The position numbers and the translations under genes were made by a program. A DNA stretch of 64,000 bases, from contig MNCI01017913.1 in assembly GCA_015680685.1 (NCBI GenBank), positions 952,490 to 1,016,489 on the forward strand, read 5' to 3'. Within the stretch, counting starts at the first letter, position 1. Every line of letters begins with the position of its first letter. This document shows positions 23,801 to 35,439 of this stretch, piece after piece. The notes under the pieces were generated by a model that saw nothing but the letters and a program-made list of their open reading frames with translations, did not search any database and was not told the DNA's origin. The DNA comes from Gnetum montanum. Its lineage: Eukaryota > Streptophyta > Gnetopsida > Gnetales > Gnetaceae.

Positions 23801-24459
23801 ATGGGAGATAATCAAGTAGCGATTGCAGATGGACCTACTCACCCAAAAGAACCAGGACTAAAAGAATTATAGCACTAAGGTGTACCGGTGGTGGTAGACA
23901 TAAAAGAGCCACAAGCACCATTACAAGGGTGAGCACAACATGTACCTTCAATGATATAAGGAGGAGTCTGTCGAACACCACCACCTTAAGACATTTCTTA
24001 AGGTGACCCGATAGAAGGCAAGCTTATGAGTTATTTCCTCAACATACAATGGTGAGTGGCTCTTCCTAGAGGTAGCTTATCATCCCCTCAAGAGAGGCAT
24101 CCTTTGCTACATTTTCCATAGAGCCACCCACATGGACCATCATTGATAAACGCAAGACACTTACAAGGATTGACTTTGGCCAAGAGGACTAGATGTAGCT
24201 TTCAAACGCTGAGATCCTCTAATGCTCATAGGATGATCTTGAAAAGTTCCCACCAGAAGCCAATGATGCAGAATCCTCCCAGGTTAGTTTTCTTATTTTA
24301 TCTTTTCATGTGTTTTATGCTAACTTGTGTAGTACAAATTTATTTACTAAGTGCTCATTTTGTTGTGGTTGTGGCAATAGCTACCAGGAGATGCTATGGG
24401 CCCCAGTGGTGCAGCAATGGAAGAAGCACCTCCACCTCCACCTAGTACCACTAGTTGAG
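20842..24459 (+). pseudogene. Element B antisense gene (FCP1-like domain plus long C-terminal region), decayed
   Basis: It runs opposite to B's gag-pol. Exon 2 (about 20842-21285) encodes ILIVMELVRILCYM, EFLKYLL and MIMWSHV, and ends NKSNTSFLLC before GGTAAGT. Exon 3 (about 21366-21655) has DTLALTRTTLKVF and MYEQCKIHD. Exon 4 (about 21775-22793) has YGDVEYA, GFMHLFLALSP, NLFGLTINFPL, GTRFN and HVHFTFF. Exon 5 (about 22905-23141) is acidic and Ala-rich (EETEERAAKAVAEAVV; FDYLFDGI). Exon 6 has KFSFMEGIAKDMVDHLQQID. Exon 7 begins after CAACAG at about 23460 (MYEIVSKCILSCTKELWATG; QMDLLTQKNQD). Exon 8 has EPPTWTIIDK and LEKFPPEANDAESSQ before GTTAGT at 24283. Exon 9 ends in a proline-rich tail and TGA at 24459. 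Multiple stops show it is dead, yet exon order equals A and C. Confidence 0.85.
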
Positions 24460-24689
24460 CATGTCCTAATGTGGCCCTACTAGTGGGCATTTTTTCATTT
24501 TTGTTGTATTTTTTACTACTCATGTGGCTCATGCTATATACTACTATTCATGTGATATCTAATGCATGCATTTGCTATATGTCTAATGTGTAATGTGCAA
24601 ACTTTGTTTTTATTGTTATTAGCTTGCTATGCTTGCTATGTGATGAGTGAATGTGCTATGTTAAGATTATGTGATGATAATGTAACTAG

Positions 24690-24930
24690 GCCATTGCAAG
24701 CCCCATGCTAGTCTAAGGCCATAGTAGGAGGGCCAATGCTAGTTTAAAGCCATTTCAAGCCACAATTATTGCTAGTTTAAGGCCATTTTGGGCCACGAGT
24801 TATGAAAATATGCATGGTAGATTTAGCACATTCCAGGCAGTGAGTCACCAGTTTAAGGCCATGGCTAATAATAGTTTTAGGTCATTTCAGGCCACACATC
24901 TCTAGTGAAGGCCATGGTAGGCCATAGTGA
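24690..24930 (-). repeat. GGCC-type array of element B, pro-side copy
   Basis: Five to six units on the + strand alternate GCTAGTTTAAGGCCAT with GGGCCACGAG or similar. It lies between the 3' end of the antisense gene and the linker, matching 3560-3745 in A and 58190-58600 in C. The inverted GGCC halves within a unit could pair. Confidence 0.85.
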
Positions 24931-25224
24931 TGCTATTTCTCTTTTCTATGATTTTGGCTTTTCTGATTTTTATGCATTTTTATGTTTGTCATGCATAACT
25001 AACAACTGCTAAGGATAAACTAAATAAGTGATTGCGTAAACTAAGAAAAATGCATATAAAAAGCAAATAAATGCACAAACAAAGTGGAAAATGCATATTC
25101 TAGGTAATAAAGCTAAATGTAAATGCGTAGACAAATGCAATGTAAGTAAAAAATGAACTGTAAGAATAACTGTACAAGCAAAGGATAGGTAGGCACCTAG
25201 CATGTGTTGGACTAAGGGGATGCC
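24931..25224 (-). other. Spacer between array and linker in element B
   Basis: AT-rich sequence without recognisable coding. In element orientation it begins just after the linker stop with ATGCTAGGTGCCTACC, which recurs in D near 45900 (TGCTAGGCACCTACC), so it is ancestral element sequence. Confidence 0.45.
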
Positions 25225-25690
25225 TTAGTCATGTAGTTGCATCCTAAATGAATGTGGGTTAGGGGGTGCGTAGGGCCTGAATGGTACTATGCAGTACTCC
25301 CCTTGACCTTCGGCTACTATGTTAAAGGGAAATTCTGCCCATACGGCATTCTTGAAGAGGTCATTGGTTTCTTCTACTTGCTCAGGTGGGTTAGCCTCAC
25401 ATGTTTTTCCCTCATCCTTTATAGTGGGCATGTCATCAAGGAACTCCACCAGGTCATTGGTTTCTTCTACTTGCTTAGGTGGGTTAGCCTCACATGTTTT
25501 TCCCTCATCCTTTATAGTGGGCATGTCATCAAGGAACTCCACCAGGTCATTGGTTTCTTCTACTTGCTCAGGTGGGTTAGCCTCACATGTTTTGCCCTTG
25601 TCCTTTACAGTGGGCATGTCATCAAGGAACTCCACCTTTGACCCTTGTTCTATGTCGATGTTGTGAATGATCAAATGGGTAGCATTATTA
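25225..25690 (-). pseudogene. Element B post-protease linker with triplicated 31-residue repeat
   Basis: This open frame (149 codons from 25674) is the C-terminal extension of PR. It starts IIHNIDIEQGSKVEFLDDMP and contains three near-identical 93-bp copies (starting about 25361, 25454 and 25547) of an acidic peptide with VEFLDDMPT, KTCEANPP and QVEETNDL. It then ends AEFPFNIVAEGQGEYCIV ... HSFRMQLHD. C, A and D have one copy of the acidic part or a variant of it. The open frame is kept by the exact 93-bp period rather than by evident function, since PR upstream is broken. Confidence 0.7.
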
Positions 25691-25699
25691 CCATGGATA

Positions 25700-26262
25700 A
25701 TGATCTCACCAACTTTGTATGGAAGGTGGATTTCTTGGTGGATGGGAGAGGAGATGGCCCATAACTAGGCTAGCCATAGCCTACCTAAGATTAGGTTAAA
25801 GCTTGGCATCTCCTCTACAATGATGAACTCTACAGTAGTGGAAAACTCTTCTGATACCATGAAGGCTATCATGATAGTGCCCCTAATGACAATGCATGAC
25901 CCATTGAAGGATTTTAGGCACGTTGTTTTTGTGGGCTTAATCTACTCAACGAGGCCTAGTTTATCAATGATAGTGTATGGGATGATGTTTGTTGCTGCCT
26001 TGTCATTGATGTGTACCCTATGGATCTTGCATTGCATAATGCATATTATGATAAACATAGATGCTGTAATGACCTAACCCTTCTTAGGGTCAACCTTAAT
26101 TTCCTCGTCACAAAATGCAAGGGGTGTTGAGCTCGATTCTTGCAGTGCAAGAGGTAACATCATAGCATGGATGAAATTTTCATTAGTTGTAATGTCCTCT
26201 TTAACAAGAATGGAGGTCAACATGTGAACTAGCACTTCGTGGTGGGCAAAGGAGGTCATACA
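25700..26262 (-). pseudogene. Element B retropepsin-like protease remnant
   Basis: The frame reads FCDEEIKVDPKKG, then VHINDKAATNIIPYTIIDKL, KSFNGSCIVIRGTIMIAF and SFNLILGRLWL, collinear with C (FYDESIKDDPEKG; HVDDGEAANVIPYPI; GFNLILGRF). The active-site D-x-G is NDK here, so it is catalytically dead. It lies between gag (above 26300) and the repeat linker. Stops separate the parts. Confidence 0.8.
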
Positions 26263-26299
26263 AGCTTAGCCTTATGTTTTTCTGCTTTAAGGCTTACTT

Positions 26300-28381
26300 C
26301 ACTGGGCTATTGCACCTGGGAAGTCCTTGTCTGCCTTGACCTCCTCCATACATTCTAGGATATGGATCTCTCATGGAGAAGATTTGGGCTTGGTTTTCCT
26401 AGTCAGTTTGGGAGCCTTAGTGCTTAGTTGTGGCTTGTTGGTAATGGCCTCTTCAGTTGATTTGGCCATGGGGACTATGAACAAGGGGACTAGTTTGGGC
26501 AGACCTAACACTCTCTACTCTTGATGTTGTCTAAGAATTTTATCAGATAGTTTCTCATTAGGCCTCTTAGGTTGCCCTCTAGATGGTTTGTTAGCATTGC
26601 CTGCATGATGGAACCTCCAACAAGCAAGGACCGATGCATTGCCCACCATTGAATTATGGGTAGGGGAAGAACCAGCATGTTGCAACATCCTAACGACAAA
26701 GGGTGATTGGGTTGTTTCTTTTGCAACATGCTGAAGGACCCTAACCACGAAAGGTGTTTTGGGTGCCTGAGGTGGCACTCTAACGATAAAAGGAGACCTC
26801 AAACTAATGGAGGCCAAGGAGACCCCTGCACTACCAAAGGGCACGTAGACCACAAATGGTTGCTATACCAGTTCTAGGTTATCATTAACACTAATGGCAT
26901 TGATAACATAGACTACATCCTATATGCTCTTTGTTTGGTTCTGCCACATCCTATATGCTCTTTGTTTGTGCAAATGCTTGGCTCAGGGACTACAAGGCTA
27001 GATAGTATAGTTTTGACTTAGTAAGTCATTGACTACATCCTTGAAGATTGTCAAAAGATGTATTTTAATGATTGTCTTATGGATTTCATTCAATGAAGCA
27101 CTACAGTGTTGGATAAATTTCTGCATGGTCTTTAGATGGCCCTGCTTGATTTGCATAAGCTGGCCAAGGGTGGTCTTCGACTTCAAGTTATACTTGAAGC
27201 ACGTGATGACTTGACTGAGCAAATCCTCCAAAGAGGAGATTGAGGCCCTAGGCAATGCCCAGTACCAATCGAGTGCCTTGCTAATAAGGGACATGGTAAA
27301 AACATGTATGAGGACATGTGGCCATGCCTACAATAGCAAGCATTTAGACCAAAAGGTCACGAGGTGAGCCTTCACCATTGTACTTGGTGAAGTGAGGAAG
27401 TGGGATCCCCATTGGGAGAGTTAGTGGTGGAATAATACGACTTATGGGATCATCCTGGTAGAAGTCCACCACATGTACCATTTTGGAGGAGGTGTCTTTG
27501 AGCTAGTTGACCTCTTTTGTTAAGGTTTGGAACAGTTGGAATGCTAATCCAAGCCTTTAGATGCAGCAGCGGGCTACGTCAATTGTGCCATATTTTGTGC
27601 TAATTAGGTGTTCCATGACCTAGCTATGGGTTGTGGAACCACACAGGATGCTTGCTACACAGGCTACACTACAGGCACAATGACTGGGGCAAACCACATA
27701 TGTGTGGGTTGGGCCATTGCTGAATGTGTTGACAAAATAGGTAGAACATAAGATGCCTGAGCCATTTGTGGTTGAGGGATATGCATGGTGTGCATGTAGG
27801 GTTTCATAGGCATGATGGTTACTAGTAAGGAAGATTATGTAGGTTATGACTATACCACAAAGGGTACGTGGATGGGAGTTATTGCATCTTGGTGTGTGTA
27901 CTACATTTGGTGGGTTGCCACCACAGGTGTCAACCTACAAGGTGATGTTGGTTCTATAACTATCTCTAGGAAGACATGTGGGTGGGACTATGGAGGGACC
28001 AGACTGGGGATTGTCCACTGGAAGGAGGTATAGAAAGAGTTCTCATGCCTAGATCGAGCTCATCATAATCTATCCCTGCCTCACACTCACTCATTATGAG
28101 CTGAGCAAGCATCCATCAATAAGGCTCAATGAGTGGAATGAAGTTAATGAAGGAAGGGACATACTCCCATCTATGAATAGACCCACTTGGAATTTCATGC
28201 AGATGAACTTGTACTACTCATCATTAAGCACCGTGTATTCGGGATCTTGGTGACATAGCCTAAGGGGGTGCCTTGGCTCTACCATGGTAGGACTAACAAG
28301 GTGATCAATCCTATTTTCTTGCTAGGAAGGCAAGATAGCAAGTGTACTTGGGACTTATGCAAAAGCTTGTTCAGAGTTCAT
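26300..28381 (-). pseudogene. Element B gag remnant
   Basis: ATG at 28381 opens MNSEQAFA after a leader with short repeats. The core gag domain (27294-26998) reads ISKALDWYWALPRASISSLE, then LGQLMQIKQGHLKTMQKFIQ, parallel to GKALDWYRALPRASIST in C. The C-terminal part (26853-26515) contains three PF-V-V-R-V type peptides (SPFIVRVPPQ, TPFVVRVLQH, SPFVVRMLQH), also seen in C as QPFILRAPSQ and APFVIRVPKP. Gag proteins of this Pfam type (Retrotrans_gag) form the cytoplasmic particle that packages the element RNA. Stops and shifts inactivate it. Confidence 0.8.
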
Positions 28382-28384
28382 GGT

Positions 28385-28580
28385 GATACTAGAAAGAAAA
28401 ATGGCTAACTTTGAAAATTGATGAAAAATGACTAAGTCTAGAAACTATAGAAAAAAATGGCTAAGTATGGAAATTGTAAAAAATTGACTAAGTTTAAAAA
28501 CTGTGGGAAATTGACTAACTCTAGAGGAAATAGCTAAGTCTTGAAAATCACAACAAAAATGGCTAAGTTTAGAGACTATG
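28385..28580 (-). repeat. Leader repeats upstream of element B gag
   Basis: On the + strand AAATGGCTAAGT-like segments alternate with GAAAATTGTAAAAAATTGAC about every 30-35 bp. D has the complementary pattern at 44608-44800 just before its gag (ACTTAGCCATTTTTT). This untranslated-leader feature is shared by the two copies. Confidence 0.6.
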
Positions 28581-28867
28581 CTCTCCACATTGAGAGCCAA
28601 CTACACTTTCCACTAAGAGCACCTAGAAATTAGTTAAGTGTAGGAAGGGATGCTTTGGGGTTGCTACATGAGGTTCCAGGGAAATTGATGATGAGGTCTA
28701 GTCTACATTAACCAATTTGTAAATAACACCTATACTATCCTAAGATCCAGCTACTGCATGAGGTAGGTCCACAAGGGTGTTGAGTCTACACTAGCTCAAA
28801 GCTAGCAACAGTGAATTAGAGAGCACGCAAGGCAACAACCAATGGAGTTCGAAAGAGGGAAATAGAT

Positions 28868-28891
28868 CTGGTCCTCCTAGCACCAAAAAAC
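28868..28891 (-). other. Element B primer-binding-like segment
   Basis: Next to the 5' LTR end the minus strand reads GTTTTTTGGTGCTAGGAGG. D (GTTTTTGGCACTAGAAGGAG) and C (GTTTTCTGGCACTAGAAGG) have the same segment directly after their 5' LTR, but the 3' LTRs lack it. I cannot assign the tRNA. Confidence 0.65.
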
Positions 28892-30678
28892 TATAATGAT
28901 TGAAAACATTAGTAGCTCGAATGAGAACATCGAGAGGTTTGCAGGTGCATAGCTTTAACCCCGTGTCTATATGAAGGCTTGCTAGAGGTAAAGATGAGGT
29001 GCCCAAAATGGTCTTGTTGATCAAATGAGGACTTACAGAATGTAATGCCAAAATGGTACTAAAGTGTTTATGCAATGTTCACAGTGTCAATGATGGTGAG
29101 CGTAGTCAAGGGTTTCCATTGAAAATAAGGTTGTCAACGTGTGGTTATGCATAAAAAATAGTGAAAATTGCAAAGAAAATACCAAAATGCAAATGAAAAA
29201 TGCTAAAAATGCACAGGAGTAGAGTGAGAGAGAAAGCGGCACCACCCCAAATGGGGTTGAAAGTAGTCAACCTCAAAAGGGATGAGGAGCTACGCGATGT
29301 ACAACAGGCACAGTAAATAGCATAGTCATAGTCTTGGGATGTCTAGCCATGAAGATGGACATTCTGCCATGGTGTCTATGCCTGCTGGGTTCGCCACCAT
29401 AGTGTGTAGTAGACTACGGTGGTCTACAGTGTCCTACGGTGAGCTGCAGTGGTGTGCGAATTCTTTGCCTTGTTGAGATGCTAAATGCTCTTCAAGATGC
29501 CAAATGCCAAGAATGCCAACCTTTAGATTTTCCAACCCCTAAAACATAAAGGAAAAGGGTATTTATAGGATTAGGTTTCCTGTGAAATGCAAATTGGTTG
29601 CTACATGGCAATGGGATGGTTGGTACTACACTACACCCAACTATGCTCTCCACTGAAGGAAATAGTGTTATGCTCTAGTGTGCTCCAATGGACTCTGTGA
29701 GACTACTAAACTATGACTACACTGCCAACTACATGTTCCTATGCTAAAAAGACCACTATGTACCTAACAAAAAAGGTAAAAAAGAATATGCAAGTTTGGA
29801 GACTACACTCTGGGACTATGTTGTTCATTGTCTCGAGTGGTGTCAAGCATAATGACAATTTTGGGATAGAGGGGGATGCCAAAAAGATGCATGCTACTTG
29901 TTGAAGGTGTGTTGGAGCTTATGTAAATGCCAGTGCTGCATTGTGGAGCCCTTTGGAGGTTGTTTTTCATGTCTACACTCAACTACTCTCTAGACTAGGG
30001 GGACAATGTAGTCCAACACTTAGCAAAATTTTGCAGGAAAAGTGGCCATCTACTAACTACACTCCAGGGGAGGCTGACTATGCTCCCGATTTGGGGTGAG
30101 TGTAGTCCTAGCACTTAGAAGAAATTTTTCAAAATCTGACTTCCAATTAACTATCCTCAACTACGCTCCATGGTAGTGAAGAGCATAGTCACAATAGTTA
30201 GAAAAAACTACAAAAAACTAGGCCTTAATGCTATCTATGCTTGACTACGCTATAGTTTGGTGGAGAGTGTAGTCTCAATAGTTAGAAAAAACTACAAAAA
30301 ACTAGGCCTTAATGCTATCTATGCTTGACTATGCTATAGTTTGGTGGAGAGTGTAGTCTCAATAGTTAGAAAATTTTGTCAAACTATTTCTTCCATGCCA
30401 ACTACACTTGACTACACTCCAGTGCAATGGAGAGCGTAGTCTCTACCAAACTGTTTCTTCCATGCTAACCATGCTCTGCAACTGTTGGCTTGACACTTAG
30501 AAAAATTTGCAAAACTGGCCTCTGGTGTTGATTATGTTCTCTACTGAGTTGACTACACTCCAATACAGTGGAGAGCGTAGTCCCAACACTTAGAAAAATT
30601 TGTAGAAATTGTCATCGTTCTAACACTTAGGCAAAATTTGCAGTTAAGATGCTATAGCCCAAATTTGGTGGTATTTTA
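28892..30678 (-). repeat. Element B 5' LTR (1787 bp)
   Basis: It is collinear with the 3' LTR. The start is mutated (TAAAATACCACC instead of TGAAACACCACC at 30678), and it ends CAATCATTATA at 28892. The TATA box CCTATAAATA is at 29561-29570 on the minus strand. It is about 100 bp longer than its partner, largely through the 84-bp duplication at 30192-30359. Confidence 0.85.
30192..30375 (-). repeat. 84-bp tandem duplication inside the element B 5' LTR
   Basis: CAATAGTTAGAAAAAACTAC begins at 30192 and again at 30276, with nearly identical sequence between (including CTTGACTAYGCTATAGTTTG) and the start of a third unit at 30360. The 3' LTR has a single unit (10568-10660), so this duplication arose after insertion, or during replication of one LTR. 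Confidence 0.85.
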
Positions 30679-31349
30679 AATCTAACGTAGAAATTTTATG
30701 ACATTCAATTTCACTCAATGCACAAGCCTAAACAAGCAAAGACACCTAGGATTCTAACAAAATCTCTTAGGAAATGGCTAGGGATTATGTACTTAGAAAT
30801 CATGGTGGAAGATCCTTCTCCCAGAAAAGGCTATGGCAAGTTGGAGAGCCCTCTTGAAGCCACATCAGCCTCCTCTAAGGTTGGATTCTTTCTTATTAAA
30901 GTTCCCCTCTTCAACATCTTGGATGAATAATGCCAAAATCTCTGAAATCTTCAAGCTTCTAGAGATCATCTTGCAACTTCACTCACTTCTTAGTGTAGAA
31001 TGACTAGATTATGCTAAGGGATGAATGCAATTGATGCAAGAGCAAGATATGAGCTCTAGCGCTATGAATTGTAGGATTACATTGGTGTGAGATGTTTAAT
31101 TTTTCCAAAATTTCAAAGTAAAGATTGCTTTCAAACTTGTGCGTTAACCACCAAAATCCTAGTTTCCCGACACACTCATACAAGTTCCACATAACTCTAT
31201 GATCACAATTAGAAAGTGGGATTACACTAGGTTAGTGTATAATCAATTTGTTTAATAATTCAAATTTGGGATGGGCCCCACTAAATGCCTCTCTAACAAG
31301 CCAACAAAAATCCTAACACACTTGGATTTAGACTTCTCTATAACAACTG

Positions 31350-33420
31350 TGTTGGGGTTTAAGCCCCTATCGGAATGAATTCTAAACCCCAACCACTATC
31401 AAAACCTACCTCCTAGTCATCCATCCACATCATGTTTGGACTTAAAAGCCTTATACCCAAAATGGGAAACTAGTTGTTGACATTAGAAGTCACCGTACAC
31501 CAAGGAAAACCAAAAATCATATCAAAACTAGTTATTTTGGGTGACTACACTGGCTAGCAGTCTGACTACATTGGCCAATGTAGTCCAAAGAGGGATGATG
31601 TCTTCCACCACCAACCAAACTTTTGATCAACTCTATAATGGTCACACCATGCACCAAACCCTAGCCAAAGCCTTTAGTATTTCCAAAACTCACAAGACTA
31701 GTCAAAAGGCACCAAAAATCATCTATCTTACATGGACTAAATTGGAACACCTCAACTATGGTAGCTAGCATAGTCCTAGCATAGTTGAGAGGAATTCAAC
31801 CATTCAATACTCCAAGTAACCTTCAACTGACATTTCTTGAACATCACATCCTCTCAAAATCTCTGGTGGCCTTAAAATATCAAACAACTAATTGAAAATG
31901 AGTCAAATACTATCCCAACCTTGGTACTATGTTGGGAATGGTCCCCAATTACACTAGCCAGTGTAGTCCCAACATAGTTGGGTAGGGGATGAACATTAAA
32001 AGCCAAAAGTAACCTTGAAAATGACACACTCTAAACTCCACACCTGTTCAAAGTCTCTAGTAAGCCTAAAATGTAAAATAACTAAGTAAAAAATGAGACA
32101 AACTCTACTCCCATCTTCAAACTATGCTAGGGATGATCCAAACTATGCTAGCCAGCATAGTTGGATGAGGGTGGATAGCCAAAAGCCATAAAAAACCTTC
32201 AGATCAAGGTATCTTGGCCTTCACACCTTCCCAGGACTCCTGATGATCTCAAACTATCAAACAATGATACCAAAGTTAGTTGGAATACACCTAAACCTTT
32301 AGAAGACACTAGAAAAGCCTAAGACTATGTTGGCTAGGGTATTCCTAGTGTAATCCCTTTGTGAAAATTCCAAACTAAGACATAAATAAGTTGAATCAAC
32401 TTCTTGCTGCATTATCTCAACCTCATAACCTTGCTAGAGACTTCAAAGATGACAAACCCTGTGAACGAAGTTAAAAATCATCAAAACTCATCCTGCACCT
32501 CTCAACTATGTTGGGACTACATTAGCTAGTGTAGTCCAAAGGTGTATGATCAATTCAAAATCAAAACAACCATCAGAACTGACAATTTCAAGTCTAAACC
32601 ATAGCCATGAACACCAGTAGCCCAAGAACCCAAGAACATAGTTGATCAACCACAAAATTTTACCAAAAACCAAGATTCATTTCAAACTATGCTGAAGTAG
32701 CCCTGGACTACACTTACCAACATAGTCCCAGTGTAGTCATGATTTTAGGTTGTTTTGACTAGTACTACAACACTACAAATAGCCCAAAACCTAACTAGAA
32801 AACCTAGAACCTTATTTGACCTTGCCTAGCTACAATTTCACTCATTTTGACCTTGGAAACACTAGATTTTCTCCATCTATGTTGAGGTCAGGTTTACATA
32901 TGTTGACCAGCCTAATCCAATGAGAGATGGCTTCAAAAATCACTTTCAATTATCTATTCTGACCTTTGGATGATTGGTTCACACCTTCAGTGCCCCTATG
33001 ATATCCTAGGAAACTGATAAGGCATAAATTCCAACCTTAATACACCACAAACACCTTCTTCCCATGCATCTACATTGGGACTACGTTGGCTAGCATAGTC
33101 CTAGTGTAGTCACTAGTTTTTGACATTATTTACAACTTCTAGAGGGTCAAAATAATGCCAAGGTTAACCAATCCCTAACCTAGTCCACTACACTAGCCAT
33201 AAAGACCATCATGATCCCTAAATTGGCCATAATAAACCTAGAAAACTACCTACTAATATTGACTATGTTATGGCTTATTCCAACTATGGTAGCCAACATA
33301 GTCCCAGCAAGGCTTAGCATAGTCATAGGAAGGGGTTTCATTTTTAGCTTCAAAAAAAATTGAAATGATAACAATAAGTGCCCAAACTTACCTATCAATC
33401 CTTTAGACCTCCACTACGGC
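31350..33420. repeat. Block with recurrent ~22-bp palindromes, possibly a diverged LTR
   Basis: At least eight places carry versions of GACTACATTGGCCAATGTAG, extended to a perfect 22-bp palindrome at 31564-31585. Other copies lie near 31760, 31950, 32141, 32515, 32706, 33080 and 33281, often followed by CCYAGTGTAGTC. An exact 11-base inverted pair (GTTGGGGTTTA / TAAACCCCAAC) sits at about 31352 and 31382. The centre (TRGCYA) differs from this window's TGAAACACC LTRs, so this is another family or an independent repeat. No coding is recognised. Confidence 0.6.
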
Positions 33421-33424
33421 CATC

Positions 33425-35340
33425 TAAGGCCTAAAACTGGCAAATTTTAACCCTAACTAACTAGTATTAACCATCTTTTCCACATGTTTTCCATCCTAAC
33501 TTATTTGGCTTTCCTCCATGATGTTTTGACTTCTTTAGACCTTGTTATGCATTGTTAGCCTTCATTATTTCACCCTGTGATGTCATTTGGCTTCATTTTT
33601 GGTCATTGGTGCATAATTTGGCCCTATTCCACCAAATTTTCCTATCATTTGATGCCATTTGACCATAATTGATGTGATTTGATATCAGTCCATGTTGTTT
33701 CACCTTGGTATGACCTTGATTGATGGTGTAGAAACACCTCTTCCAATTTCCATGTGCTTCTCCTACAAGTTTTTTTTGTAGGTTTTCACACTTGAAGAAG
33801 ACCTAGATGTGTGTGTCCCATTTTTGTGAGTGTTTTTATGTTGATTTTTATGATGAATATTCTTGGATGTTTTGGCATGTTTGGAGTTGTTTTTGGCTTA
33901 TTTTGATGAGTTTAGGAGGTTCCAAGGTCTATGGGAACTTGTTGGAAGGCATCCAGAGGCTTCCAACATCAAAATGAGCACTTTTATTTTTGGCACCTTC
34001 AAAAGAGACATCTTTTCAAAGATGCCTCCCCTAAAGTGAAGATATCTCCAGCCTAGAGAAGGCGTCTTCCAAAAATAGTAGATGTCTCTCCCAAGAGCAA
34101 GGCTTTCACAGAAGACGTCTCCCCAAAAAGATAGATTTCTTCCCAAAGACATATCTCTTGAAGTGAAGATGTCCCTAGTCTAAAGAAGACATCTTCCAAA
34201 AATAGTAGAGGTCTCTCCTAAGAACAAAGTTCTCATAGGAGATGTCTACATGAAATAAGAGATGTCTATGCTAGCAAAGAAGAAAAGCTCCAATGTGGTG
34301 TTTCTATTAGGAAACATCTAAAAGACTCTAGATCCATGTGGAAAACATCTAGGGAGGTAAATAGAAAGCTTCCTAGGGTTTTGGATCTTTATGATGATGT
34401 ATGCCTTCATCCATAAGAGAGGAGAGCCTACATGCAAGGAGAAATGGATAACAGAGGTTGGGTGACCACATTGGGTGAGTGCAATAGCTGATTACAGCTC
34501 CAAGATCAGCTTGTGGTATGTTGATCTATGTGTTCTATTCTCTTGTATCTCACTTGTGAGTTGAGATCTTAGTCCTAGGTTGTGAGGATATTTCTCTTGG
34601 TTGTGTCTTACATTAAGAACAACCATTGTGTGATTGTAGAGCCTCATGCTCTGCAATATTATTTGAGTGTGATAGGTTTTTGGATGCTTGTGGGTTATGT
34701 GAACCCTATTGTAATATTTAAATAATTTAATTAAAGATAGCTAGTTTTCTTATTTTTCTAGTAAATAAATTTATCTTTATGTAATATCTGGATTTAGTGT
34801 GTTGAAGGTGATTTAATTGTGGAGTGAACCTGCTCCAATTAACCTTGTTCTATGTCATTTAATAAGGTTCGACCATCCTCTGATCATCATTTGGCTTCGA
34901 TTGATCCCACTTGATCATCATTTGGGTATCATTTGGCCTTTATTCCATGCTAGTTAGTCTTTTTTTTACCTTATTTGGTTGGCCTTCTCTTTTGTGACCT
35001 TAGTAAACTAGGCTTTGGCCTTGTTCGACATCATTTCATGGGGCTCAACCATCACTTGGTTGTCACTGGACCATAGTTGACCATTATTTCACCCTTATTT
35101 AGCCTCATTTCATGCTTTTTAGCCTTTGATTCATCTTATCCACCTTAAATCACCTTATATGACCTCTGTTGACCATGTTTTTCTTTTAAATGATGTCATT
35201 GAATGGAGTGTGATCATCATTTAACCTTCATTTGGCTCCATTCTACCATCATTTGGCCTTCATTTGACCTTATATGGCCTTCAATTCATCCCATTTGTTT
35301 CACCTACCTCTTATAACCTAAATGGCCTTGTTTGACCATC
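33425..35340. other. Interrupted GGCC/CATTTGGCC repeat region with an inserted block
   Basis: AAGGCCTAAAACTGGCAAA at about 33428 is a unit of the family's GGCC array, in the orientation expected for A. On both sides of about 33760-34860 the sequence is rich in CATCATTTGGCCTTCATTTG-like words (33590-33740 and 34880-35300). The intervening 1.1 kb differs and seems to have been inserted. No gene is recognised. Confidence 0.45.
34000..34330 (+). repeat. AGACATCTTCC-rich repeat cluster
   Basis: AGACRTCT words with AAATAGTAGATGTCTCTCC recur about every 55-110 bp (for example AAAAATAGTAGATGTCTCTC near 34072 and AAAAATAGTAGAGGTCTCTC near 34198). The LTR-like block at 1420-1640 has the same style (AAATAGTAAATGTCTTGG), so both may be LTRs of related copia-like families. 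Confidence 0.5.
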
Positions 35341-35439
35341 AATGCAGTGTGTTTTGGCTTATCCATGCATTATTACTAAAGTATTTTATATTATTTTGAC
35401 ATTATTTACTCATTTTATCACCCAAGTACCACTTAATGT

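Larger units (their letters stand above)
9294..30678 (-). mobile_element. Element B: complete but decayed Tat-like Ty3/gypsy element, about 21.4 kb
   Basis: B is defined by two related LTRs (28892-30678 and 9294-10982), a primer-binding-like segment next to the 5' LTR, a polypurine tract next to the 3' LTR, and flanking pentamers AATCT and TATCT. In element orientation the order is LTR, gag (from 28381), PR, linker with 93-bp repeats, GGCC array, antisense gene (+ strand), second array, pol (RT, RNase H, archaeal-type RNase H, integrase), third array, 75-bp repeats, a non-coding tail, and LTR. A 2.4-kb insertion lies in the tail. Every frame is broken, so B is not autonomous. It inserted into A in the opposite orientation. 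Confidence 0.85.

Noticed and set aside
25252-25641. Open frames on the + strand opposite the B linker
   Set aside because: They are shadows of the 93-bp in-frame repeat; the minus-strand reading matches A and C.
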